From: Helianthus annuus
Taxonomy: Eukaryota; Streptophyta; Magnoliopsida; Asterales; Asteraceae
DNA length: 64,000 nt
Assembly: GCF_002127325.2 (NCBI RefSeq)
Contig: NC_035437.2
Location: forward strand, 166,562,263 to 166,626,262
Direction of reading: 5' to 3'
Every line of letters starts with the position of its first letter. Positions within the stretch are counted from its first letter, which is position 1. Shown one piece after another: positions 8,396 to 19,031 of this stretch. The notes below the pieces were generated by a model that had not been told where the DNA came from, made no database searches, and worked only from the letters and a program-made list of their open reading frames with translations. Both the position numbers and the translations under genes were made by a program.

Positions 8396-10555
8396 GCTTC
8401 TACGAACGTGTTGTTTGATCCAGTCCATAACAGTTGTGTGGATTTGGATGTGGAGAAATGTCCACTGCTTTCTGAATTTAGCAGTATTCTGAGCTATATG
8501 GATCGCATTCCCGTAAAGAAAGCTATGACAGAACAGAGGCCACTATATCGATCACATATCAGCAGATTCTGGAACAGTGCTAAGTATGATGAGGAAAACA
8601 AAGTGATTTCAGCAGAAGTTGAAGTGAATGGAAAGACCGAGATTATTCTGGTGACCGAGGCATTGGTTAGAGAAGTTATGAGTTTTCCTGATGAAGCCAA
8701 TTATCCAACAAGATTTCCAGAGAAGATGGTGAAAGGTTGTATGCTGCGATTGGGATATAGAAGCACGCTGAATACTGGAAATTACTTGAAGTCCAAATTC
8801 CAGAAGTCATTCAAGTTTTTGATACATTGTATTCTAATTTCCCTGAGTCACACAAAGGGAAGTTATGATCAAATGAGGGACTATCAAATGAACATGTTAA
8901 CTGCTTTGGTCTTGAACAAGAAATATAACTTTTCACACATCGTGTTTCATTATATGGTGGAAAATCTAGCATCGGATGTTAGAGTTTGGAGGTATCCACG
9001 CTTTGTTCAAATGATGATAGATCGTGCGTATCCTGGTATTGACAGACATATTAAAGATGATCTTCTTGTTCAAGCACATATGTCTAACTTCTCATTGAAG
9101 AACTTGATCAAGTACCATCCTCATCATCCAGAACCGGAGTTGGTGATTGAAAACTTTGGTTTACTTAAAGATGCAAATTATGTGGATCCTGATCCAGAAA
9201 ACCATCAAAACTGGAGAAATGAAGAAGAAATGAAAGAAGCATTGTATGCTGCAGAGTTGAAGATAATTCAGAGTTTCAAACCAATCAAGAATGAGTGGTT
9301 TGTGAAGGAGTCTGGGCGTAGACGTAGACTTGTATCTCCGGTAGTCGAAGGTGAAGGTTCTTCGTCAAAGCCAAGAAAGAAACAAAAGAAGAAGGCAGAA
9401 ACTATGCTAATAGATGAGTCTGAAAAAGAAGTTCCTGAGGTGAACATTGAAAAGGAACAAGAGGTGGCTAGTGTAGCACATATTGAAATTGAAACTGATT
9501 TGTTCACAACAGAAGCAGCTTTTGTTGATAGGCAAGTTACTTCTGAAGTTCAAAAGGAGAAAGAGAAAGTGATAGATAATGTTGAAGGCGATGATGTTGA
9601 TAAAGACACTACTAGTTCGTCTAGTGGGTCTGTGTTTGAGGTAGATGATGCTCTAGAACGTGAAAAGCGAATGAGAGAGGAAATACAAAAAGAGAAGTTA
9701 CTCAGAAAGAGGAGGAGAGAAGAGAAAGAAGATGCACCGTATGAACCGTCTCCAGAACATATTTCTGCATCTCAATCTACTCCTAAGAGTAAAAAGAAAG
9801 CTGGAGGTAGAAAGAAGGCTACTCCAAAGATAAAAGTATTAAAGCGTCCTCAAAAGATCATGCATACACAATCAACACCTCCACGTCAACAAACACCACC
9901 ACAATCTCCAATACATCAATCACCACCTAGACAACCAACACCACAACAACCACCAAAACAACCCACTCCTCCATCACATTCAACACCACCCAGACAACCT
10001 ACTCCACAACGACAACCATCTCCTCTGTTTCCACCATCACCACCTCCACATCAACAATATTATTCTTCACAAAATCTTTTTGGTACACCTCCTCTTGCTC
10101 AAACACAACATGGTTCTTCAAGTAGAGGTCTTGCAATGCCGTATGATAATTTGCTGGATGTTGATTTTGATTTTGCAAATAATTCTCAAGTCTTGAAGTT
10201 GGAAAAGAGAATTGATGAGGTGATAGCAGAAAACAAAAAGTGGGTAGATGAATGTAAAAGAATTTCTGAAAGAGAAAAGTTTCTTGCTGGAAAAGTGCAG
10301 AGATTAGAAGGTGAAAACAAAGTGTTGGAATTAAAGATTGAAGTTGATCAGACAGAAATTGATGTTTTGAAAGTTCGAGTGTCTGAGTTAGAAGAGGAGA
10401 AGAGTCGTCGGGAAAGTGAGAACGAGTACTATAAGCTGAAGAACAAAGAACTTATGGCTGCTAAAGCACTACATGAACATAAGTTTTACATGCTGAATAG
10501 GGTTGTGGAAAGTATGTTGGAGACGTCTGTGGAACAAAAGTATGAAGAATTGTAG
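8375..10555 (+). CDS. Envelope-like third gene of the Sirevirus-like element, first part (ends at in-frame TAG)
   Basis: Frame of 726 codons in the position of the Sirevirus envelope-like gene. The first 270 or so residues look globular. There follow a basic Lys-rich patch (about 325-345), an acidic segment, a Glu/Arg-rich stretch (about 425-450), and a low-complexity Pro/Gln/Ser/Thr region (about 500-565). The frame ends in a strong coiled coil (about 605-715). I see no convincing signal peptide or membrane span, so envelope-like refers to position and family, not to a shown role. The first codons overlap a candidate splice acceptor and the real start may be the upstream ATG at 7565. A TAG at 10553 cuts the frame, which then stays open to 12238. 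Confidence 0.7.
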   Translation: MMFVNVQASTNVLFDPVHNSCVDLDVEKCPLLSEFSSILSYMDRIPVKKAMTEQRPLYRSHISRFWNSAKYDEENKVISAEVEVNGKTEIILVTEALVREVMSFPDEANYPTRFPEKMVKGCMLRLGYRSTLNTGNYLKSKFQKSFKFLIHCILISLSHTKGSYDQMRDYQMNMLTALVLNKKYNFSHIVFHYMVENLASDVRVWRYPRFVQMMIDRAYPGIDRHIKDDLLVQAHMSNFSLKNLIKYHPHHPEPELVIENFGLLKDANYVDPDPENHQNWRNEEEMKEALYAAELKIIQSFKPIKNEWFVKESGRRRRLVSPVVEGEGSSSKPRKKQKKKAETMLIDESEKEVPEVNIEKEQEVASVAHIEIETDLFTTEAAFVDRQVTSEVQKEKEKVIDNVEGDDVDKDTTSSSSGSVFEVDDALEREKRMREEIQKEKLLRKRRREEKEDAPYEPSPEHISASQSTPKSKKKAGGRKKATPKIKVLKRPQKIMHTQSTPPRQQTPPQSPIHQSPPRQPTPQQPPKQPTPPSHSTPPRQPTPQRQPSPLFPPSPPPHQQYYSSQNLFGTPPLAQTQHGSSSRGLAMPYDNLLDVDFDFANNSQVLKLEKRIDEVIAENKKWVDECKRISEREKFLAGKVQRLEGENKVLELKIEVDQTEIDVLKVRVSELEEEKSRRESENEYYKLKNKELMAAKALHEHKFYMLNRVVESMLETSVEQKYEEL

Positions 10556-12238
10556 TTGGATGATCTTCGTGCTGAACGTAAAGCAGAAGTTGAAAGGCAA
10601 ATGAAAGAAAAAGGTAAAGCTGTTGAAGGAAGTTCTGAAATGTCGATTGTGCCTTCAATGGTGGTAGATAATCCAGTGCCTATATCCTCAGTACCGGGTA
10701 TAATTGAAGAAGAAATTCAATCGCCAAAGTTAATTGGTGGCGAAGAAGAAGAGGATGATGAAGATGATGATGAGGAAGAGTTTGTTTATTCTGCAAGCAG
10801 TCACAGTTCAAAAGGTGATGATGATGATGATGATGATGCTGCAGGAGGTTCTGGTGTGAGAGTTACTGAAGCTGCAAAAGAAAAAGTCGTTGAAGATCTG
10901 CTGAACGACACAGTAAATGAGGAAAGTGGTGAAGCTGGGGGAAAGGGGGAGTCGAGGAAGAATCAGATTGTAGAACATCACGAACCCCTGTTCTTATGTC
11001 TAGATGTGTATAGGGAGATGTTAAATGATGTAAACCCTGAGAATCCAATTGATCTTGAAGCTGATCTGGAATCTTTTGATATCAATAAACAGAAAGAGTA
11101 CAAGTATAACTATGTTGAGGATGCAGATCAGTACGATAGGGTTGAAGTAGAGGACTGTTCTGATAATGAGGATATCCCTGAAGATACATCAAAACTTCCA
11201 ACGTTGATGGAGTTTTTCGCAGCTGAAAACAGAGATGAGTTACGTCAAAAGGTGACTGAAGCAGTAAATGAAAATGTGTTCGAGTGTTTGAGAAAAGAAG
11301 CTGAACAAGTAAATCAATCAAATGTTGAGAAAGAAGATCATTCAAAATGGTTTAAAGACGGTCATGAAAGAAAGTTCAAGAGGCCTTTGAAGTTTTTTCA
11401 ACGTGATAGATCTATTTCTCTTGGCGATATCATCAGTTGGGGTTTTCTTCCTCAGGTCAATGCCTATGCAGTCAGAAGGGAATTTGGTGTCCAGTACTTT
11501 AAACGATTATATGACATTATGTCATTACCTTGGTGGGATGTCGATGAGTTATCTCAGGTGAGAACATTGGAGTATGAGGTGAGACAGAATGATAAAGCAA
11601 TGTGGGGATATATCAAGTACAAGACTCTCAGAGGTTATCTGAAATGGAAACCTCATCGTCCAAGAAGGGTTGAAAGAATAGATCCTGAAACTGGTGTACG
11701 GGAAACTATTCTGAATGTAAAGCCTCCAAGAACCATGACGACGATTCCTATGCCAGAAATGGAACAAGATTTTTACAAAGGGTTTATTGATTGGGTGTAT
11801 AGCTGTCTTACAACTGAAGCTATCATCACATACAGAGCTGGTAGTGAGCTGAGATATATTCGTGTCTATGATCCGATGTGGCTGGTGAATTGTTCGGCAA
11901 AAGACATCGAATGCTTGTTTATTAACAAGATTCGTTATAAAGCAGAAGATAAAGATCAAGCTCAACAGTTCCAGCGTGTAGTATCTCTGTGCTTTCAAAA
12001 AGGAATCAATTCAGAAAGCAAGTGGAAGTCGTCTTGGTGGGCATTGGATGAAAAGATGAAGAAGAAAGCTAAACGTGAACGTGAACGGGAAAATCGTAGG
12101 ATGGAAGAGAAAAGAGGAAAGTTTTTGATGAAACAACAGGAAGAAGAGAAGGCAGAGAAGCGAAAGCGTGAAAAGATCAGAGTTGCTCTGAGCAGGAAGC
12201 CTAAAGGGCGTGAAGAAAACTACAAAGCAGCTATCTGA
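10556..12238 (+). CDS. Envelope-like third gene, continuation after the in-frame TAG
   Basis: Same reading frame as the preceding part, open for 560 codons after a single TAG. It starts with a charged segment that continues the coiled coil, then a very acidic run of Glu/Asp (about 60-100), a globular-looking part with many aromatic residues (about 250-480) and a Lys/Arg/Glu-rich C-terminal helix. The uniform character across the stop suggests one protein broken by a point mutation; the codon would fit CAG to TAG. The frame ends 34 bp before the polypurine tract. No homologous function is recognised. Confidence 0.6.
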   Translation: MDDLRAERKAEVERQMKEKGKAVEGSSEMSIVPSMVVDNPVPISSVPGIIEEEIQSPKLIGGEEEEDDEDDDEEEFVYSASSHSSKGDDDDDDDAAGGSGVRVTEAAKEKVVEDLLNDTVNEESGEAGGKGESRKNQIVEHHEPLFLCLDVYREMLNDVNPENPIDLEADLESFDINKQKEYKYNYVEDADQYDRVEVEDCSDNEDIPEDTSKLPTLMEFFAAENRDELRQKVTEAVNENVFECLRKEAEQVNQSNVEKEDHSKWFKDGHERKFKRPLKFFQRDRSISLGDIISWGFLPQVNAYAVRREFGVQYFKRLYDIMSLPWWDVDELSQVRTLEYEVRQNDKAMWGYIKYKTLRGYLKWKPHRPRRVERIDPETGVRETILNVKPPRTMTTIPMPEMEQDFYKGFIDWVYSCLTTEAIITYRAGSELRYIRVYDPMWLVNCSAKDIECLFINKIRYKAEDKDQAQQFQRVVSLCFQKGINSESKWKSSWWALDEKMKKKAKRERERENRRMEEKRGKFLMKQQEEEKAEKRKREKIRVALSRKPKGREENYKAAI

Positions 12239-12272
12239 AGACCAATATTCTAGACAAAGACTGCGACTTCAT

Positions 12273-12283
12273 CCAAGGGGGAG
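12273..12283 (+). other. Polypurine tract of the Sirevirus-like element
   Basis: CCAAGGGGGAG lies two bases before the LTR start TGTTGG at 12286. It primes plus-strand DNA synthesis in this class of element. Confidence 0.8.
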
Positions 12284-12285
12284 TT

Positions 12286-12729
12286 TGTTGGTGCATAATG
12301 TCTAAAGCCTGCGTCTGTGTGAAGATAGATTAACATATATGGTCTAGATAGGCTAGTTTGTAATAGATCAGGGGTTGTTTATGTAATTATGTGATAGATA
12401 TAGGTCTGGACCGCTTTTGTGACACTTGTTCACATAAGCGACCCAGGCTGGATCGCTCATATGGACATGTCACATGAGCGGTTCCAGTTTCCTATAAATA
12501 CCCTGATCTCTAGTTCATTTGTAACGTTGTCCTGGATTGTACGTCGAACTGCTGATCTTCTGGCAATCGTTATCAAGTGAAAGTAAAAGTGATTAAAGTG
12601 AAGATCTGTCTGTTTTCTACTCCTTTCTGTACCGTATATCTTCGTATCATGTTAAAATGTGTTTCCGCCACATTTTTAGCAGGCTCTAGCTTATATTGAC
12701 TCCTCAGTGAGATCATACTCGATCCTACA
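12286..12729 (+). repeat. 3' LTR of the Sirevirus-like element
   Basis: 444 bp running from TGTTGGTGC to CTACA, with short TGT/ACA inverted ends. It follows a polypurine tract and is directly followed by gypsy coding sequence in frame (residues [10 protein letters not shown], then the protease), which fixes the right boundary. It contains a promoter module with a TATA box at 12493. The 5' copy is outside the window, so divergence and age cannot be measured. Confidence 0.8.
12408..12500 (+). promoter_or_regulatory. LTR promoter: two inverted motif pairs and TATA box
   Basis: GGACCGCTTTTGTG (12408) faces CACATAAGCGACCC (12431). GGATCGCTCATATGG (12450) faces CACATGAGCGGTTCC (12471). TATAAATA follows at 12493-12500. 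The arms can form hairpins or be bound as palindromes. The U3 promoter position is standard for LTRs. The link to a binding factor is inference. Confidence 0.6.
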
Positions 12730-12758
12730 CCACTCAAGAAGCAGAGCTCATCCCGGAT

Positions 12759-15700
12759 GTGATAGCCGGTACGTTTTTAGTTCACAACGTTTATGCAAAA
12801 GTATTATTTGACTCTGGTGCAAACCAAAGTTTTATAAATACTTCATTCTGTCAAGCTCTTAAGTTACCCTTAACTACCGTTAGGCATATTTTTACAGTTG
12901 AAACTGCAGATGGGAATTCAGTAAAAATCAATCAGGTTTTGCAAAAAGTAGAAATAGAACTTTCAGGTCATAAATTTGTTGCAAACCTATTACCTATGAA
13001 ATTAGCTGAATTTGATGTTGTGTTAGGAATGGATTGGTTAATAGCCAACCATGCTCAAATTATTTGTGATAAAAACTCTATAGAAATTCAAGCACCTACT
13101 GGAGAAGTAATCATGATTACAGGAGATAAACCTCGAAAGCAACTGAAATTCATATCAGTAATGAAAGTTGCTAATTATGAACGAAAACAAGGAATAGTAT
13201 ATATGATTTCAGTAATCATTACTACTAAAGGTAAAGAATTTAAGGAAATTCCTGTAGTCTCAGAATACCCAGATGTATTTCCGGAAGATTTACCTGGGTT
13301 ACCACCAGATAGGGAGGTAGAATTTAGGATTCATCTAATTCCAGGAACTACCCCGATAGCCAAAGCACCCTATCGATTAGCTCCTACCGAAATGCTAGAA
13401 TTGAAAAAGCAGTTAGATGAATTACTAAGCAAAGGATTTATACAACCTAGTTCATCCCCTTGGGGTGCACCAGTGTTGTTTGTGAAAAAGAAAGATGGAT
13501 CAATGAGAATGTGTATCGATTATAGAGAGCTAAATAAGGTTACAATTAAGAATCGATACCCATTACCTAGGATTGATGATCTTTTTGATCAACTTCAGGG
13601 GGCTAGATATTTTTCTAAGATAGACTTACGCTCCGGATATCATCAATTAAAGGTTCAAGAAGAAGACATACCTAAAACTGCTTTTAGAACTAGGTATGGA
13701 CACTATGAGTTTACAGTCATGCCCTTCGGATTAACTAATGCACCTGCAGCATTCATGGACATGGTGAACAGGATCTGTAAACCATATTTGGATAAATTTG
13801 TAATTGTTTTCATAGACGATATACTTATTTATTCAAAAAGTCAGGACGAACATTGTCAGCACTTGCATGCACTCTTAACCTTGTTAAGAAAAGAAAAGTT
13901 GTATGCCAAATTTTCGAAGTGTGAATTTTGGCTACAAGAAGTGCAATTCTTAGGACACATGGTGAATCATGAAGGTATTCACGTAGATCCTGCTAAGATT
14001 GAAGCAATTACCAATTGGAAGGTTCCGCAAACTGCAATGGAAATTAGAAGTTTTATAGGTTTAGCTGGGTATTATAGACGGTTTATTAAGGATTTTTCCA
14101 AGATAGCTATACCATTAACTAAGCTAACCTGTAAAACCATTAAGTTTGAATGGGGACCTAAACAAGAAGAAGCTTTCAGAATTTTAAAGCAGAAATTAAC
14201 CAATGCACCAATCTTAGCCTTACCAGAAGGAACAGAAGATTTTGAGGTATATTGTGATGCTTCAAAATTAGGATACGGATGTGTGTTAATGCAACGCAAG
14301 AAGGTAATCGCGTATGCTTCCATACAATTGAAAAAGCACGAGGAAAACTATACGACTCATGATTTAGAATTAGGAGCTATAGTTTTTGCTCTTAAGATAT
14401 GGAGACATTATCTGTATGGAAGTAAGTTTACTGTTTATACAGATCATAAGAGTTTAAGGTATATATTTGGGCAAAAAGAGTTAAACATGAGGCAAAGAAG
14501 ATGGATGGAAATCCTGAGTGATTACGACTGTGATATTCAATATCACGAAGGAAAGGCAAACGTAGTCGCAGACGCTTTAAGTCGTAAGTATCACGAGAAA
14601 CAAAGGCGAGTCCGTGCTCTTAGAATAAATCTACAAGTAGATTTAATGGAACAATTAAAGGAAATTCAGGAAACGGCAATCAAGGACGATGCCGAAGGAA
14701 TGAAAGGTTACCTAAAAGAATTGGAACAAGGAAATAATGGAATTTGGAAATTCCACAAAAGCATAATTTGGGTACCTAAACAGGGAAATTTAAGATCAAA
14801 TATTTTAGAGGAAGCTCATAAATCTAGGTATACTATACACCCAGGAAACAATAAGATGTACCAAGATTTAAGAAAGAATTTTTGGTGGATAGGAATGAAA
14901 AAGGATATAGCTGAATATGTATCTAAGTGTCTAACCTGTTCGCAAGTTAAGGCCGAACATCATAAACCTTCAGGACTACTACAACAGTTAGAAATGCCTG
15001 TATGGAAATGGGAACTCATAACAATGGACTTTGTTACTAAGTTACCCAAAACCAGAAAAGGTAACGATGCGATTTGGGTAATTGTGGATCGATTAACCAA
15101 ATCTGCTCATTTTCTACCAATAAAAGAAACCTTTAGCATGGAAAGGTTAGCCAAGTTGTACGTAGATAAAGTAGTATCCTTACATGGAGTCCCACTCTCC
15201 ATTGTATCGGATAGAGATAGTCGTTTCACTTCCCGTTTCTGGACAAGTTTCCAAGAATCAATGGGAACCCGACTCAATCTAAGTACTGCATATCATCCAC
15301 AAACAGACGGACAAAGTGAAAGGACGATCCAAACTCTAGAAGACATGCTCCGAGCATGTGTAATTGACTTTGGTGGTAATTGGGATAACCATTTACCATT
15401 AATCGAATTCTCCTATAACAATAGTTATCACTCAAGCATCGAGGCCGCTCCATTCGAAGCACTGTATGGACGCAAGTGCAGAACTCCCGTATGTTGGGCG
15501 GAAATAGGAGAAAGTCAATTATCAGGTCCAGAAATCGTACAAGAAACCACAGACAAGATAACTCAAATCAAGGAAAGATTGAAAACAGCCAGAGATCGCC
15601 AGAAAAGCTATGCAGACAATCGCCGCAAGCCACTTGAATTCCAGATAGGGGACAAAGTACTGTTGAAAGTATCTCCTTGGAAAGGAGTAGTACGATTCGG

Positions 15701-16064
15701 TAAGAAAGGAAAACTGAGTCCAAGATATGTTGGACCATTCCCAGTGATTCAACGAATCGGACCAGTTGCTTATCGCTTACAACTACCAGAAGAACTAGCT
15801 GGAGTACATGATGTATTTCATGTATCCAATCTTAAGAAATGTCTATCAGACGAATCCTTGGAAGTACCTCTTCAAGATGTGGAGGTAAATGAAAAGCTGA
15901 AATTCATAGAGAAACCTTTACAAATAGAAGATAGGAAAATCAAGTTTCTCAAACACAAGCGACTAGTACTAGTGAAAGTCAAATGGAATTCAAAGAGAGG
16001 ACCAGAATATACTTGGGAGCTAGAGTCAGAAATGAAGCGGAAATACCCTCATCTATTTCAGTAA
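12759..16064 (+). CDS. pol: Gypsy pol: protease, RT, RNase H, integrase, chromodomain-like tail
   Basis: Open frame of about 1101 codons, cut on the left by the Sirevirus-like insertion; coding similarity already begins near 12730. Aspartic protease has DSGANQSF near residue 18. Reverse transcriptase has FIDDIL near 351 and the PFGLTNAP motif upstream. RNase H begins near 499 ([10 protein letters not shown]). Integrase has the HHCC zinc finger near 680-735 and the catalytic Asp (near 756), Asp (near 818) and Glu (near 853). The last 45 or so residues (LVKVKWN...YTWELESEM) look like a chromodomain. No stop or frameshift is present. GTG at 12759 is only where the open frame begins, not a true start. 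Confidence 0.92.
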   Translation: MIAGTFLVHNVYAKVLFDSGANQSFINTSFCQALKLPLTTVRHIFTVETADGNSVKINQVLQKVEIELSGHKFVANLLPMKLAEFDVVLGMDWLIANHAQIICDKNSIEIQAPTGEVIMITGDKPRKQLKFISVMKVANYERKQGIVYMISVIITTKGKEFKEIPVVSEYPDVFPEDLPGLPPDREVEFRIHLIPGTTPIAKAPYRLAPTEMLELKKQLDELLSKGFIQPSSSPWGAPVLFVKKKDGSMRMCIDYRELNKVTIKNRYPLPRIDDLFDQLQGARYFSKIDLRSGYHQLKVQEEDIPKTAFRTRYGHYEFTVMPFGLTNAPAAFMDMVNRICKPYLDKFVIVFIDDILIYSKSQDEHCQHLHALLTLLRKEKLYAKFSKCEFWLQEVQFLGHMVNHEGIHVDPAKIEAITNWKVPQTAMEIRSFIGLAGYYRRFIKDFSKIAIPLTKLTCKTIKFEWGPKQEEAFRILKQKLTNAPILALPEGTEDFEVYCDASKLGYGCVLMQRKKVIAYASIQLKKHEENYTTHDLELGAIVFALKIWRHYLYGSKFTVYTDHKSLRYIFGQKELNMRQRRWMEILSDYDCDIQYHEGKANVVADALSRKYHEKQRRVRALRINLQVDLMEQLKEIQETAIKDDAEGMKGYLKELEQGNNGIWKFHKSIIWVPKQGNLRSNILEEAHKSRYTIHPGNNKMYQDLRKNFWWIGMKKDIAEYVSKCLTCSQVKAEHHKPSGLLQQLEMPVWKWELITMDFVTKLPKTRKGNDAIWVIVDRLTKSAHFLPIKETFSMERLAKLYVDKVVSLHGVPLSIVSDRDSRFTSRFWTSFQESMGTRLNLSTAYHPQTDGQSERTIQTLEDMLRACVIDFGGNWDNHLPLIEFSYNNSYHSSIEAAPFEALYGRKCRTPVCWAEIGESQLSGPEIVQETTDKITQIKERLKTARDRQKSYADNRRKPLEFQIGDKVLLKVSPWKGVVRFGKKGKLSPRYVGPFPVIQRIGPVAYRLQLPEELAGVHDVFHVSNLKKCLSDESLEVPLQDVEVNEKLKFIEKPLQIEDRKIKFLKHKRLVLVKVKWNSKRGPEYTWELESEMKRKYPHLFQ

Positions 16065-16100
16065 ATCTTGAGGACGAGATTCTTCTTAAGGTGGGGAGGA

Positions 16101-17489
16101 TGTAACAACTCTCACTAAAATTAATGCTTAGGGTGGTAATTAGCTATTAAGAAAACCCTAAATGAGAAACCCAAGTAATTCTGCACTAACCCTAAAATTT
16201 TCGAAACGATCGGAATCAGGATCAGGGCCCCTAAAACTCAGGGGGGGTTAAACCCTAATCGATATTATCCTCTAAATTCGTTGTCTGAATTGAATTAAAC
16301 AAAACTGTCAACTCACCCAAGCTACTGGACACGAAACCTACCCTACCCTAAATTGGCATCCCAGGCGATACGCGGGAGGTTCCCCGAATTCTTCCGCGAC
16401 ACGCGGGAGATGCAAATTTTCAGTATAAATAGAGGGCCTTGGGACTTGAATCTGGAAGTTGAAACGTGGCCAAACGCTTTCTGTACGACGAGTTATCACA
16501 CATATACTACAAATAAACACACACACTACTTTCGAATTGCTGCCGCAAAACAGGGTAATCACTCGATCGCTATTACGATTCATTTTCCGAGATCAATATA
16601 GCCAATGAATGTTTAAGTGCCGCCCACATTGGGTTATACTTTGTCATTCGTCGTTAAATCGATGAATGTTTAAGTATTGCACTTTGTCGTTCGTTGTGAG
16701 AATTTGATTTCGTGAGTTATCGTGACTGCTGTATTGATCACTAACCCAGTTTTGTGTGCATTATTATTGAAATTAGGTTAACCAGGCTAAATCATATTCT
16801 GTCCGTGTTAAATCTGCAATGTGAGTCATTCTCTTTTTTATCAACTGTTTTACAATACTCCAAACTATTTTCAAAGTTATAATTACAGTGATTAAGTTTA
16901 TGTAATCACCAAATTACAGCCATTATGTGGGGTATTGTGCACATTACTACAGTTTTAATCACATTAGGTGGGCGAACCTAAAATTAAGTGATATACGTCA
17001 TTCATTGGGGCAGCCAATGGTGATATGACCACAGTCACAGATCCGGTCGAGTGACAAATACTGTGGGTAGTTGGTAGATAATAAACATATGTAAAAACTC
17101 TTAATACTGTGAATTATAACAAATGTGTCGTTTTCAGTAAACTGAATGATTCACTCAGTATTTCCCCGCTGACAAAACCTTTTTCAAACATGTTTCAGGT
17201 GATCTACTGTAATTCAGGAAAAGTGCCAGGGAGCATTTCAAGCTTAAGATAGTGGCTCAGTATAAAATAAAGAAATATGTTTTAAAATAAAGATTTATCA
17301 GAAAAATCTTATTATTGTAAATTATCGGGGTTTTATCCCGAGTTGTGAAATAAAATAATCGAGAAAAGTTTTTAGCTTTATAACGATCCTAATGTTAAAA
17401 TTCCGCTGCTAAAATCACATAATTAAATATCACGGGATTTCTGTTCCGCGGCTCCTGAAACGGGTCAAACCGGGTCGGGGGCCGTGACA
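16101..17489 (+). repeat. 3' LTR of the Tekay-like gypsy element
   Basis: 1389 bp from TGTAACAACTC to GCCGTGACA, directly after the polypurine tract GGTGGGGAGGA (16090-16100). TGTAACA/TGACA ends are usual for this group. A TATA-like TATAAATAG at about 16424 probably marks the promoter. The matching 5' LTR lies outside the window. Confidence 0.8.
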
Positions 17490-18313
17490 GAAGCAGAGTT
17501 GTTGAACATTTGAAAACCGGCGTGAGACACAAAAGCAGTATTATTGCTTGATGTCGAGGGTGTTGCAGTGAATCCAGCAGCCAACATGCTATTCTTGTAA
17601 TTTGTTTCTCTTTGTTTATCATCTAGCTCACAAGCCTTAATGTGAGAAATCATTTCAGATAAGCTACATCTTGCTAGATCCTTGGTTTTCTTGATCATTG
17701 CGACGTGATGATCCCAACTTTTTGGTAAAGCATTTAGAAGCTACCTATTAGATGAGGCATTTAACGTGTACATTTCCTCCATCTGCATTTGAGTAACCAA
17801 CTTAACGAATCTCTGAATTTGATTATCAACAGTCTCTCCATATATATGATTAAAATTATTGAAACTTTGACTCAGCAGATTTCTACGACTCTCTTTCATA
17901 TCTTCATTGCCTTCATAGACATCTATCAATGATTCCCACAATTCCTTAGCAGATTTGCAAGTGCGAAAACCAATAGCAATGTCTGGTCCCAATGCCATGG
18001 TCAGGTAAGAAAATGCAATATCATCTTCCTCAACAATTTTAAAATCTTCTTCAGTATACCGATCAACAGGCTTTTTCACCTTCACACCAGCATCAGTAGG
18101 ACTATCCATCATAATTTCTCTTGGGCCTCTTAGAATACTTCGCCAGATTTTTGCATCTTTGACCTTAACATGTTTTTCGAAACGCCACTTCTACTCAGGG
18201 AATTCATTTCCATCTAACAATCGGGGAACACGAGTGGTGGTTCCAATTATGGAATCCAATTCTTAATGCTTAGTCATAGCTGCCAGGTCAACACTTTGAT
18301 TACTTGAAGTCAT
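17490..18313 (-). pseudogene. Decayed copia gag (UBN2-type gag polypeptide)
   Basis: Starts at the minus-strand ATG ending at 18313 (MTSSNQS) and has in-frame stops soon after (near 18266 and 18195) and again near 17740. The part 17741-18112 reads as a gag domain of the UBN2 / copia gag type (ALGPDIAIGFRTCKSAKELWESL and following helices). 17490-17698 continues with the linker before the zinc knuckle. The last codons of the frame run into the gypsy LTR. It cannot encode a working capsid protein. Confidence 0.8.
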
Positions 18314-18471
18314 TGTTACTCAATTACTTAATTAATTTACTGATTAATTAATTATTTAAGTTCAAGAGTCCAAAGTTCACAATCTGAATGACGTTGCAAG
18401 TGTCGTTGCGAGTCGAGACAGGAATCGAGACAGACGTTGCGAGTCAAAAATGACAGCTCGAGACCAAGGCA

Positions 18472-18708
18472 GTTGCGAGTCGAGACAAGACGAACTATCC
18501 ACTCGAGACAGAAGGTTTCTATACTCGAGACCGCAGCAGTTACGAGTCGAGACCAAGCAAGTTTTCCACTCGAGACACAAAGTTTCAATACTCGAGAACA
18601 CAGCCATTGCGAGTCGAGACCAAACAAACTTTCCACTCGAGACACAAAGTTTCAATACTCGAGAACACAGTCGTTGCGAGTCGAGACCAAAAAGACTTTC
18701 AATCGAGA
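18472..18708 (-). repeat. 67-bp minisatellite, about 3.5 copies, in the copia leader
   Basis: Copies start at 18472, 18539, 18606 and 18673, each 67 bp except the last. Every unit holds three TCGAGA-type cores (GAGTCGAGAC, ACTCGAGACA, ACTCGAGA). Shorter related pieces lie upstream from about 18410. The array sits in the untranslated leader between primer binding site and gag. Confidence 0.85.
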
Positions 18709-18990
18709 CCCTGCAAAACAGATTTGGTGAGATAACAGTAACCGTGATCCCTAATTTTCAGCAGCTTCTAAAAATTCAAAGATATGAGATCTTTGAATCT
18801 TTTATCCTCAACAAGCTTCCGTTAAATCAGCAAACACCTTAGACAACGAATCACAATCCAAAATCAGCAACTTTAATCAATATTTGCGAAGAACAGTTGA
18901 ATCCGAACTCAATAATAATACTGAAATTATGTAAAACACTTAGCAAACAAGATCAGTACCAATTAATGCCTTCTTGAATCCAATGATATC

Positions 18991-19031
18991 AAAACCGAAC
19001 CAAGACTTGGTTTCTTGGCTCTGATACCAAT
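18991..19031 (-). promoter_or_regulatory. Primer binding site region of the minus-strand copia
   Basis: On the minus strand, TGGTATCAGAGC (19018-19029) follows the LTR end after two bases. This sequence pairs with the 3' end of initiator methionine tRNA, the usual copia primer. Confidence 0.8.

Larger units (their letters stand above)
1..12729 (+). mobile_element. Sirevirus-like Ty1/copia retrotransposon, 5' end outside window
   Basis: The order seen is large gag with zinc knuckle, copia-type pol (protease, integrase, reverse transcriptase, RNase H), a 2.4 kb spacer, a third envelope-like frame, a polypurine tract and a 444-bp LTR. A large gag plus an extra 3' gene is the layout of the Sirevirus lineage. 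The 5' LTR and gag start lie left of the window. The 3' LTR ends in CTACA at 12729, and gypsy protease coding sequence resumes at once, so this element is inserted in the gypsy element. The expected 5-bp target duplication is CCACT (12730-12734). It cannot be confirmed because the left flank is missing. It is damaged by a gag frameshift, one stop in the third gene and a changed integrase zinc ligand, but otherwise looks recent. Confidence 0.88.
12730..17489 (+). mobile_element. Ty3/gypsy chromovirus (Tekay-like), right part
   Basis: The sequence resumes in the gag-protease region right after the Sirevirus-like LTR and runs through an intact pol to a full 3' LTR ending TGACA at 17489. The 5' LTR and gag are expected to the left of the nested element, beyond the window. 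It interrupts the gag of a minus-strand copia. GAAGC (17490-17494) is the expected target duplication. The C-terminal chromodomain-like segment and long LTR fit the Tekay group of chromoviruses. Confidence 0.85.

Noticed and set aside
10553..10555. Programmed readthrough of the TAG
   Set aside because: The downstream context TTGGAT does not match CARYYA and no downstream stem was obvious. A CAG to TAG mutation is simpler.
18352..18842. Several 90-130 codon frames with repeated SRPRQLRVETR-like peptides on both strands
   Set aside because: They are translations of the 67-bp minisatellite in several frames, with no start context.
18991..19031. tRNA-like sequence
   Set aside because: Only the 12-base match to the tRNA 3' end is present. 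It is a retrotransposon primer site. No tRNA, rRNA gene or CRISPR array was seen anywhere in the window.
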